Source: Agelaius tricolor (lineage: Eukaryota > Chordata > Aves > Passeriformes > Icteridae). From it: DNA of 64,000 bases. Below the pieces are notes generated by a model. It made no database searches and was not told where the DNA came from. It saw nothing but the letters and a program-made list of their open reading frames with translations. A program made the translations under genes and the position numbers. The DNA lies in the NCBI GenBank assembly GCA_023055355.1, contig JALJCS010000020.1:6493001-6557000 (forward strand). Reading direction: 5' to 3'. This document shows positions 1 through 10,920 of the stretch, in pieces; position 1 is the stretch's first letter; every line of letters begins with the position of its first letter.

Positions 1-3000
1 GAATGATAAAAACTTGTAACTGGCCAGAGTCCTGACAAAGCCGGACTTCTGATTAACCATTAATTAAAAACAATTCACATACTGAATAAACAATTCTCCA
101 AATCACATTCTAGAAGAGCACAACATAGAGAAGCTGAAGCTTCCCAGCTTCCCAAGAGAAAAAATCCTAACGAAAACATTTTTCAAAAAATGTATCAGTG
201 ACACTCCCTGTGTTCAGTGCTGGTCGCAAACAGTTTGCAAGCTGTGTGCAGGTGCACAGGAGCATCTCCCAAGCCTTGGACAGCTCTGAGCGCTGCTGCA
301 ATCCTGCTGAAATCACCTCTTTGATATGCAAAAAGGGATTGGGCTCAGCCATGCGAGACAAGGCAGCTCCGGCAGAGAAAGCACAAGCGTGTCCCCAAGA
401 ATGAGCCACTTGTACCTACTGGAGTCAAGCAAGCAGATGTCTTTCTGCTCTCTTGTACTCCACAAATATGGTACTTGCTGCTGGATAAGCAGCTATGCAA
501 GCCAGTTGCTGGAGTATCTTTTCATCAAATGGCACAGAACTGATAATCAGCACAGTCTATTTCAAGGTGGAGGAGGGCATGCAGCAGAAAAAAAAGCCAA
601 GCAGTAGCTTTTACTGAGCTACAGATGTTGGACATGACCTCAGCCAAAGTTTGTATTGGCCCCCTGGGGAATTGCAGTTGTTGCCATCTGAAACAGTGGA
701 ACTTGGATCTGTGTGGGGGTTTTTTTTTTTTCCTTATTTTTCTTTCCTTTTTTCCCTGGAATATTATTTTTATTATCTTCCTGACTATGCAGTTTTCCAG
801 TACTTGGGTGCATGCAGAGTTTCTCTCGGTGACAGCAGAAGGCTTTTTCAGCTCTAGGCTGGTACCATTAGTCTCCTGTGAACTGAATTAAGTCTGCTAT
901 GATATGGACAGAACAGACCAGACCATCAGTCCTGCTGCTGAGAGCAAATGCCATTCCCTGGGAGTCTCTTTTGCTGGAAGTAGCTGAGCTTGGTGAAGGG
1001 AACACCCAAACTAAAAGTCACCGTTCTGCTCTTTTGATTTTTGACATAAACACTGTAATTAACTTTTGATCACCATCAATTTTCATGTGCCTAATTCCAT
1101 GGAAATGTTAATGTAGGAAAGGCACAGGCATTTATCAGCTCTCAACCAAGTAATGGAGGGGTGTCTGTTCTGCCAAGAGCTTCAGGTTTTTGATACCAGT
1201 GTATTATTTACCATTTCCCCAAATATCTCATAAAGCAGTGGTGAGTGAAGAGACTGCAATACCAAAGCATTAAAGTGTGAAGCTTTTGACTGTCTTTAGT
1301 GGGTCATTTTGAAGGCTTCTTCCAAACCTCAGCTGTTCTAAATTAAGTGCTGTTAGGTAGATGTTACAGAATTTGCCTTCTGCATGAAGAGAGGGGAATT
1401 TTTCCAACCCCACTTTTAAGCCTACTATTACTGCTACAAGAGCCTTGTCATCCTACACTTCTTAAGGAAGCCAGATTTTTGGCTTGAGTTCAAACATATG
1501 TTTCTCTGCTGCTGCCTTGTGTGCTCTCTGATCTGCCATTGGAAACCAGTTTCAACTGATGCTCTTCCCCAAATTTCCTTCCCCCACTCCTGAAATGTTG
1601 CAAGCATCTATGAAGTACGACTGGTGGATTGACAAGAAAATTCATGTCTCCTCAGAAGACTGAACTTTATTATTCTGCGGCCACTTTATAGATTTTTCAG
1701 TCTGTTTAAAATAAGTATTAAAAAAAAATCTATAGCACCGTTATCCCAGACATCAGGAACCTGTACTGAAAGAGAAAGGTACTCTATTTATTAATAGCAG
1801 TATTGTTAGTATTGTTTAAATATTTAATGGAGAAATTATAGACTGTTCATTGGCTGCAGTGCAGGAGTTTCAAGGACCTGAATTCCCATGTTAGCAATTT
1901 GTACAGGTCTGTGGTGCTTTCTAGTCTGTGTGAATGTGACCTGCATCTAAATGAAAGCAGCTGGTGGAGGCATGAAGTGCAAGGCAGGGTGTTCAAACAC
2001 AGAAAGGCTGCTCCTGTGGGCAGGCAGTGTCCTGGGACCTTTGCCTTCTCAGCTTTTGGGAGTTTTAATAACCAGTCTGGGGGAGAAGCTGAAGCAGCAG
2101 ATGCTTTGTCCTTTGTGAATTTGTAACCAGGCCATCCTCAGATTGTTCAGCCTGTAATGAAGTGTCAGTGAAAGGATGCTCGGTGGGGTTACTGGATGTG
2201 TGATTTTAAAAAGTACTTCTATGTGGAGCAAAAAATGTAAAGAAAAGCCCCAAATTTGGGCCATGGCTATGAAAGAGGAGGCTTAAACTCTGTGAACCCC
2301 TGTGCCAGCTGTCTGAGGTATAAGGGCAAGAGTAGTTAGTGCTTTGTATTTACCCAGTTAGAAAGTGCTGGAGGACTTAGCAGCTGCTTAATTGTGTGAA
2401 GTCAGGGTTTATTATTAGGTTCGTGCAGCCCTTTGTTTTGGGTTTGTTACAGGTAACTTCAGATGCTGATTAAAGAAGGAAAAAATACCTCTGCAAAGTC
2501 CAAATTCTCTGTGGGTTGTTTTTCTTTCCCAAATTACCAACTTTTAAAATCTCTCTCCATGCAGGTCCTGCCTCTGTAAATAAACCTGCTGCTTCTGCCT
2601 TCCCAATGAATCCCTGCACTCCAGGGTCCTGCTGGGGTCCTGCTGCTGCCCTGGGGTCCCAGGTGTGAGGCAGGGCTTGCCCGAGCTGGCACTTGGCTGC
2701 CAGCCCTGCCAACCTGGCCCTGGGGCCACTGCAGGCAGGGTTTGATGCTCCAGATCCCAGTGGGGACAGACTCTGCTCTGTGGGCTCTGCACCTCAGTAA
2801 TTGCAGAGGACTTGATCCATTAAGCTCATGGTGGCTTTACTGAGCCATTTCTCACCCTAAATTTCTCTAGTCCTGAATCTGCACCTTTAAGGAGGAAGCA
2901 GCAGTCAAACAAAAGCATAAATTCAAGCAAGAGTGAGTTAAAACTCAGCAGGTTTTTGTCTAGATATTCTCTCAAGTTTGTGGACTGCAGAGAGGTGTTG

Positions 3001-6000
3001 GGTCACTTCTGGCAGCTTTCAGTGGGTTTGTTGCAGCAATCAGGACATACCCCTGCTGCTCCAGCATGTATTTGCCAGTCTGAGAGCTCCTTGGAGCCTC
3101 TGCCTTACCTGTTCTGGGCATCACCTCTCTGTTCCTACCTGCAGGTGCATCACAGCTTCATCTTCTGTTATGGCTCAAAGAGCAGCAAGCACTTCTGCCA
3201 AAAAGAGACATTTTCATGTATTTATTTCCTCAAGGTTTCCAAGAAGGCTTGTAAAAATACAATAATGGATGTAGGCACATGGATGCATTTTCATAAAGGC
3301 TTCAGAAAGACTTTCATAAGTAGATGTTGAGTGACAGCTGTGTGCTTTGTTTGGAAGTTTTTGAGAAACGCTGGAAGAAAATATTTACATCAGGTTTGAC
3401 TTTCTGGAGGTTTGTTTGTTTTTTTTCAAGGGGTATGGTTTGTATTTGTCAGTTCACAAGGTTTGTACATGAAGTGATACTTTTTCCACAGCATTTGAAA
3501 TTCTCACAACAGAGGGAGAAAAGCTTCAGTTAGCCCTTTAGCCTTCCATTCAAGTAAACAATAGTGGGCATAGCCAAAAATTCTTGCTAACAGGCAAAAG
3601 CCTGTTTTTACTGCTGCTGAGACAAACAATGTTAATTATATCAGAGAATCAAGAGTGTATTTTTACTCCAAATCTCTGTTTGAGAGCTCTTAGCCTGTGA
3701 CTGGAGGTGTTGCTTGCAAATAGAGCCCTGCTGTCCAGGGGCCCCTGCAGTTAAAGGGGTTTCACTTACTCTCTTTGACCATCACTTTCCCACTTTTTAT
3801 CTTGTTTTGGCTATGGTTTTCTGTGGCTGCAGGGATGTGTGTGTGCTTTGATTTAAAGGAGGATTTTTAAGAGGAATAATGATAAATATTTTCCAAGTTA
3901 TGTCAAAATCTGATACATTTTTCGTCAGCCTGACATTTCAGGATAGAAACAGGATGGAAATATTGTGCTTCAATGGGATCATCACAATGATCTATGTAAT
4001 GTTATCCTTGCCCTGAAATGCCTCGTGTGCCAGATGATGCACTTGCATGCTTAGATAAGTTTTCCAAAACCTGAAATTTTCCTGTTTTGAAGGAAAAGTA
4101 GTAACAAATTGATTGGAAAGAACAACAGAAAGAAACACCCATTAAAAAATTCCATGGTCTCTCAGTCCCAGGAGTGAGTGCGGGCAGGGCCTTGGCAGCT
4201 TTTTAATTTGGCAGCACCTTCCCACAAGTGTCCTGGGGCAATGGCCTGCCAGGGCTCCAGGGGCTGCAGCAGCTCTGGCCATTGCTCACAGTGCAGGGAG
4301 GGAAGGAGGTGAGCAGCTCTCAGCTCCTCAGCACTAATGAGATGGGGCTGTTGCTGAGGAAAACTGAGGGGGCTTCATTTGTGCCTTGGGTTTAACATTG
4401 AGGACTAACTTAAATGTAGCTTCCAAAGTGTTGAAAGGCTTTGTGGTTGGAAATGTAGATCAGTAGGAAAATGGAAAGGACTTGTTCAGGAACCAAAGCT
4501 CTTCACTCTGACAAATCCTTGTCTTTTTGTTCCACTGACCCTCTCCAAGACTAAATACTGATGTTTCTTCCAAGTGCTCCTCCTGCCTTGACCTTTCTGC
4601 CTATGCTGATGAAACCCTGTCCAGGTCCTTCTCGTCTCTTGATGGCTTCAAGCCTCTCACTGCTGACCTCTTACAGATTTTATACCTTTCCTTTCTCTGC
4701 TCTGCCTGTTGTTCAAGATGCAATTTACACATAATCTCTGGTTGTGCCATCCCTGGTGTTGCTACATTAGAATAAAATGAGGAAGGAGGAAGGAGACCAA
4801 CTTCAGAATGTGAGTAGTGGACAAGAGGTTTGTCCTAGAAAAATCTGTGTGTTTGCTGAATGGGGAGATCTCAGCCAAATCACTTATTTATTCATGCTTC
4901 CCTTCCCCAGCCTGCCTTGGCTGCAGGTGTTCTGATATCAAAAAGGCTGGTTACTCTACTGGTGGCAGTACATGTTTGCTTTATCTTTAACCTGACAAGC
5001 CATTTGTGCTCCAGGGCATGTGTAAGAAGAATTAAATGCAAACAGTCAGAGTCCTCTGCAGGTTAGAGACAAGAAAGATAGTGCAAAGGGATTAAGGATT
5101 AAAGGGAGAACAGCCATAAGCAGGATAGAATGTTCATTTATGCACTTGGCTCCAACTAGATAAATATTTATGAGCAAGGGGAATGGATGGTTGTAAGAAT
5201 TTCTGGCGTTTGCATAAGCAGGGCAAATATAAAATTCTTGAAGATTTTGGCACTGTTGACGTTCAGAGATTATTTTTTTTCCTAGCAGGTTGAAGGAGTT
5301 AGGAGCACAGATCCCATTGAAAGCCCTCATTAGCTAGATATTTATGGCCACTCCAGTTTTCTTGGAAAGTTTGAAAAGATTGTATTTCTTGGTTGAGCTG
5401 TACTTGATCTGCTTTTGATACTCTTTCACTTGCTTTTCTTCAGAGTAAGTTTTCTATTCATGGGTTTTCCCTATGCTATGTAGATAATACACTACTCTTG
5501 CCATACAGTATAATTTTCAATTTATTGTGCAGATTTCAATTGATTGTGGATCTACACAATAAAGTAGTATGAGGTGATAGGGACTCTTTACCTGGGTTTT
5601 TGGTGGGGATTTTCTTCTTGTTTTGAAACACATGACCAATGGAAAGACATTGGGAGAGGATTGGGCAGTCTGTTGGCAATGGAAGTGAAAGGAAGAGTCT
5701 TTGAGAATGAAATTATGACACGAGGCCAAATTCCAGCAAAGTTTCAGGGAGACACAGGGAAATGAGGCTTGTTAATTGTTTGCCTTGAAGTATTGAATGA
5801 TTAAGAGAGAATGCTTGCCCTTAATGATTTGGTGCTTTGGCTACTTGACTGGCAGCAGTCATTGCTCAGTCTCAAGGGTCTGGGTTGGGTTTAACCTGCC
5901 AACTTTTGCTAGACAAGATAAAGGCTTTACACTGACATGGCTAAAAACATTGGCAAGCGTGGAGAAAGTTCATTTATATAATTTTCGTGATAATTCTTCT

Positions 6001-8470
6001 TATGAATATATTCAGAACCTCGTTTTGCAGAGATGAGTCAAATCATAATTGCAGGAGTGTTTAAACAAAAACTTTGCATGGGGGAGACAAAGGAGTGGAC
6101 CAGGAGGAGCTTTGCCTGGTGTGATTGCAGACTCACTTCAAGAAGTCCTCGTGGTTGTTCCTGCCAGGCAGGATAAGGGGCTTGTCAGCTCCAGTGACAC
6201 GAAGTGACATTGGCCAAATTTGCCAAGCACCTTCCTTGGCGGGCAGAAGGTAAGGAGGGCAAAGCCCTGGTGAGCCCACAGCTGCTTGCAGAGCTGTGTG
6301 GGGCTGACAGGAGGGAGCTGTCAGCTTCTCCAGGGCTGGGTCTTGTAGCAAAGCTCCCATTCCCTGCCTGCCCAGGCTCCCTGCCCTGCTCCAGGCTGTT
6401 CCTGCCGAGTACAAGCAAAAGCAGCACCCTCCTTCAGCCTCAGGCTGTGCTCAGTGCTGGGGATAAGGTGCTTTTCAGGCTCTCAGTGCTGTGTAATATG
6501 CAGTGTTGCCCATGAAACTGCCATTTTACATTGATTTCCTACACCTCTGCATGAATTTATCATTAACAGCTTTATCATGCTGTTCTTATGAGAAATTCCA
6601 GATTGTCGCCCCTGGGAAGTTTATCCAGGGCTATCTTTACAGCTCTTTGGGAAGTGGGAAGAGGAATCTAAGCGTGGATTTAATTTCTTTAGATGAGGGG
6701 ATTTAGAGGCACCTGCTCTGCAGCTAATCTTAGGTTTTCTTTGTGCTTAAATGTAATTCTATGCCTTTTATTCTCATCCTTAGCCCAGAATCTCAGCACT
6801 GACAAGGATCAGAAAGTCCTAACCTCACTATTTTGCACGTGAAGTTGCTTTTGTTTTCAGTGGTGTTACTAATTCATTAAAGGACAAAAAAAAGACAAAG
6901 GATGTGCCTCATTCCTGAGTCATCCCTGTCTTTGTGTGCAGGTGAGACTTCACAGCAGACCAGAAATCCTTTAAAAGTGTGTCCCTAGTGTGGAAAGTAG
7001 GCAGCAAAAATGTTTCATATTTTTCCTTGCACTGGCTTTTTAGCAGCATTTGAAATATGTCATTTCCAGATCTTAGGTTTGGAGTGGCTCAAGATCAGGG
7101 TAGTTTGAGAGGTTCAGGTATGTATGGTTTTGTGCCATCAGGAGCACTTCTTAAAGAATAGAATTGGCTTTGATTGAGAGCAAGCAGCGATGTAAGAGAC
7201 AAATGGTAGAAGCTGGCATTGATTTTTGTGCTGTGCAGGTGTGGTGGTGCTGCTGGGAGGACAGCAGTGCTGGGCCCTGCTGTCAGGAGGCTCAATTTTG
7301 GCTTTCAGGCCCAGAGGAGTCAGCTGTGTATATTTAGATATTATTTAGATGCATTCCTTGCATCCCTTTTCTCATGCTTGCTGGTCTGTCAGGGACTTCT
7401 CTCTAGCAGGGCTTGTAGGAACATGATGTTGGATGTGGTTGTGGCTTCTCAAAGAGACTGCAGAGCAGCAGAAGGACTTTGCAATTACTGTATTTTGATA
7501 CAGAGAAATCTATTTTAAGCACAAAATGGGGATGTGAAGTCTGGTTGGTGGCAGGTAGATATAGTGGTTGGTTTCCTGATACATTGCTTTGTGGAGATGA
7601 GGGAGGAGGGGAATGCATTTCATCACTCACCATCTAGTCTGGATGACCTCCTGTTCCAGTTCTCTAGGATTTAGAAGAAACTGTGCAATAACCCCATAAA
7701 ATAACGTGTGATGTCATGGATCACCAAGCTCAAATGCCTCCTGTTCTTGAAGTGGGGCTGCAGAGCGTGGCTGTCCTGCCATGGGTGGGTGAGGCTGGGA
7801 GCTCACAGTGCAGCTGCCTGAGCTCTGGCACTGCTCGTGCTGTGCAGGGGATGGGGCACGTCTTGCACAGCCTCCTGCAACTCTGGAGAGCCTTCTTCTT
7901 ATTGCTCTTAAATCTCCTCCCATTACAGACAGCCTGATTCTATCAGTGGGATGGAATTCATTCATGGTGGGGCTGGGGAGGAGAGGAGCCGAGGGGAGCG
8001 GCTGCTCTGCGCCTCAAAGGCACAGCCCTGGTTTCTGTAATCTCAGAATGCCACCCTGCATAACCCTGAGGAGTTTCCTCTGGGAGCAGGAGCTTTCCCT
8101 TCCTCTGCTGGGCTCCTCCCAGCCCTGTGGCAGGTTTGTGACTCCCCCAAAAGTGCAGCTCTGCTCTCAGAGGGACACTGTAGGAAGATGAGTGTGAACA
8201 CTCTTGGACACTGAACAAGCTTTAAGCTATTTCCATGGCAGTTGGGAGCTCTGTTTTTCTCTGAGATCTGAAAGCTTGGTTCAATATATTTTGAAGTTGA
8301 GGGGTTTTGTCTCCCAGCATTATTATTTGTTAATGCAGATACTGAACAGAAGCAGCATGAGAGCTGCATTCCACACTGTCCCACTGGAAGGTTTCAAAAC
8401 CAGGCAGACAAAAGCAGTCTCCAGAAGGTATGTTTGTACTAGGTTCTTAGCATAGCACTATTTAACTTCT
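1..8470. other. Presumed intron, first part; no gene seen
   Basis: AT-rich, CpG-poor unique sequence with small GC-rich patches (about 2580-2800, 4180-4340 and 6200-6450). The short open frames on both strands lack exon-type splice borders and have composition typical of chance openings. A T12 tract lies at 720-731. The only internal structure I can support is the repeat copy at 7667-7792, listed separately. I call it intron only because of the exon further downstream. It could be partly intergenic if that exon belongs to a gene starting closer by. Confidence 0.5.
7667..7792. repeat. Copy 1 of a dispersed ~125-bp sequence
   Basis: From GGATTTAGAAGAAACTGTGC through TTGAAGTGGGGCTGCAGAG to TGCCATGGG, this stretch matches 9831-9961 base by base, with scattered substitutions and a small insertion in the second copy. 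Shared landmarks are GCAATAACCCCATAAAATAA, the TCATGGATCA/TTATGGATCA segment and the TTCTTGAAGTGGGGCTGCAG block. The sequence just before it, ACCATCTAGTCTGGATGACC, resembles the reversed end of an old amniote CR1, so this may be a decayed retroelement or a local segmental copy. The family is not identified. Confidence 0.7.
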
Positions 8471-9330
8471 TTTAATCAGTGACCTGAAGCAGAAAAAATA
8501 AAACCATTACTCATAAAGCTCTCAGATAACAGGCAGATTAGGTGGAGTGCAAGATAAGGCAGGGCCTGAGTGACTGGGATTGCTCTGTGAACACTGTGTT
8601 CTGATGCAATAAAATGCCATACTCTAGGGACAAAATGAGGGCCCTTCTGGTATAATGAGGAGATGGAGGAGGGATAGCTGTCTCCTGGGAAATGGCTAGC
8701 CTGAAAGAGGCCGGCTGTCAGGGCAGATAACCATCTGAACTGGAGTTTTCCCAGCCTAACTGTGCACAAGATTGAATGTGTAGACAGGGAGGTACTGAGT
8801 TGAGTAGCTCCAAGGTGGTTATAGCCCTATGTTTGGCATTGACACAAGTGCAGCCTGAATTCTGTATTCCATCCTGATGCTTGCAGTTCAAGAACATTGG
8901 TTAAAATTGGAGAAACTTCAAGAGAAGTGTCGTGAGGACTGTTCAAGATTCAGAAAATCTGTTTGGCAGGGAAGGACTCCAGGAGCTCTGTCTGTTTTAC
9001 TGCAGGAGGGCAAGGGGTGACATGACTACAATTTATAACAGGCTGTGCAGGGCAGAGAAATTTGATAATAGGGAGCTCTTCTGTCTGACAGTCAAAACTG
9101 TAAGGAGATCCAGTGGCTGGAAGGCTCTAACACTGATACTTTTAGACAAGAGATAAGCTGCAAAATTTTCCTGGGGTGAGTAATTAATGACTGTAGCAGT
9201 TTACCAAGGGTTGTGATGACTCTATCCCTGGATATCTCTGAACAGAACCTTTCTAAACAAGAGGCTGGGTTTGAGTCTGCGATTAATTCAGATAAGTAGG
9301 GTGACCTGTGTTGTGGCAGTGTGCCTGCAG
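8471..9330 (+). mobile_element. Ancient CR1 LINE 3' end (degenerate)
   Basis: About 850 bp resembling the 3' part of old amniote CR1 elements, which end in reverse-transcriptase C-terminal coding sequence followed by a short 3' UTR. Landmarks in order are: the AAATAAAACCATTACTCATAAAG region near 8495; the CAGTTCAAGAACATTGG stretch near 8885; a remnant frame at 8932-9156 reading G-L-Q-E-L-C-L-F-Y-C-R-R-A-R-G-D-M-T; the SSGWK-type motif near 9110; and GCAGTTTACCAAGGGTTGTGATGACTC near 9197. The copy has many substitutions and small indels, is truncated at its 5' side and is not functional. Both edges are approximate, and the right edge fades after 9290. The family match rests on remembered consensus features rather than an alignment. 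Confidence 0.8.
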
Positions 9331-9740
9331 TTTTGAGGCAGTAAATTTTTCTCTTAGAACAGTCTGGGAATTAATTTACATCTGAGGAGACAAAGCTGCT
9401 GCCCAGGTATGTGAGTTTTAAGAGTTCTCTGTGCACTTACCATTTTTGTATGTTGTTCTCAAAGATCTTGAACAGTTCCAACTTGCAGATGCTGCTCCAG
9501 CTCTTACAGCTAGGAAAACTGCATTTTTGAGGTTAGCTGTACACCAGAGTGAAACAGATCTCTTTCCCTGTCATGCCTCTGCTTCTCAAGATTCAAACCC
9601 ATTGGGGAAGCAATGTTTGCTGGCTTTTCCCTGATACTGCAGTTGTGTTTTGTAAACTGATGAATGCTCTGTTGGAGCTTTTGAAATGGGAGAGATGGGG
9701 ACACCTGGCACCTTTGATGCATTGGTCCCTTTGTCTGCAG

Positions 9741-10052
9741 TGAGGAGGGTTTGCACTGAACTACACTGATATTTTTGCCAAAGAGTTACCTGAATTTTTG
9801 CTTTTGACCTCTCTGTAGAGGATCCTGCCTGGATTTAGGAGAAACCGTGCAATAACCCCATAAAATAACTTGTAATGTTATGGATCATCAAGCTCTCAAA
9901 TACCTCCTTTTCTTGAAGTGGGGCTGCAGAGCATGGTTGTCCTGTGCAGCTGCCATGGGAGTGAGGAGGGTTTGCACTGAACTTCACTGATGTTTGTACT
10001 GAAGAGTTACCTGAATTTTTGCTTTTGACCTCACTGTAGAGGATCCTGCCTG
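9741..10052. repeat. A-B-A duplication: 91-bp module flanking a 130-bp module
   Basis: Module A (9741-9831) begins TGAGGAGGGTTTGCACTGAA, runs through GAGTTACCTGAATTTTTGCT and ends in AGAGGATCCTGCCTG. It recurs at 9962-10052 with few changes, an offset of 221 bp. Between them, 9832-9961 is module B, the second copy of the sequence at 7667-7792. The arrangement fits a local tandem duplication of A+B that was incomplete or has since lost its final B. Neither module has coding character that I can defend. Confidence 0.8.
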
Positions 10053-10785
10053 CCTCCCTTCCTGTCCAGGATTTTTGGGGGAATATATTAATAACTGACA
10101 TGGATGATGTTGAGAAAACACTGTAATGTAGGTGCATTAAAATTGCTGGGGCTCTGAGCACTCTAATCTCTCACTTCTCGATGAGCTTTGTGCTTGTTTT
10201 GCTTACATGTCACCAAGTGGGTCATGACTCAAATTCAGCCAGGGCTGTTGTTAATGCTGGAGCAAGTCTCCAGCAGGCTATTTTTAGCAGCCAGGGCTGT
10301 TGTTGAGAGCTGAGAATGCCTTGGAATGGTTTCCCAAGGATGCTGCCTGTGCTGGAATTCGCACACCAGCTGTCTGTCTTGGGGCCACTCGATTGTGTTG
10401 ACACGAATTCCCTGCCATTTGTCATCTCTGCCTCCCGCTCCCCGTGGCTGTGACAGGCCTGCTATGGTGTCTGATGGCACGAGGGAGGGCTCAGTGACAG
10501 CAGCAGCCTCGGCACTGACAGCTTGGGAAACGCTGAGGTGGCGGGGGGACCTTGGCCTTGGCTTCTCCTGAGCTGCCCACCCTGCTGCTGCCATCCTCCC
10601 TGCTGTTTCCATCCTCCATCCTCTTCCTCTGCCCGCTCTGGGGTGCCCTGACCCCCAGGGGAGCACTGACTGTGACCCCCATTCATGGAGAAAGTTTCCT
10701 GGACTTCAAAGATAGACTAGAATCCACAAAAGTGTGAAACAGATTATAGCAAGTACTGTAGGTGTATCACTCGCTGAGAAATTTA

Positions 10786-10920
10786 GGTTTTGGGATTTTT
10801 AGTATGTTATGAAATAGTATTAATTAGTAAAATTTGGGATTTTAGTATGTTATGAAATAGTATTAATTAGTATGTTTTGGGATTTTAGTACGTTATGTAT
10901 GTTTTATGTTTTTAGTATGT
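10786..10920. repeat. AT-rich tandem repeat, 43-bp period, about 3 copies
   Basis: The unit contains TTTGGGATTTTAGTATGTTA followed by GAAATAGTATTAATTAGT. AGTATGTTATG starts at 10801 and 10844, and the variant AGTACGTTATG starts at 10887, giving 43-bp spacing. The first two copies are nearly identical, while the third degenerates into TATGTTTTATGTTTTTAGTA. This is a short minisatellite with no coding significance. Confidence 0.85.
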
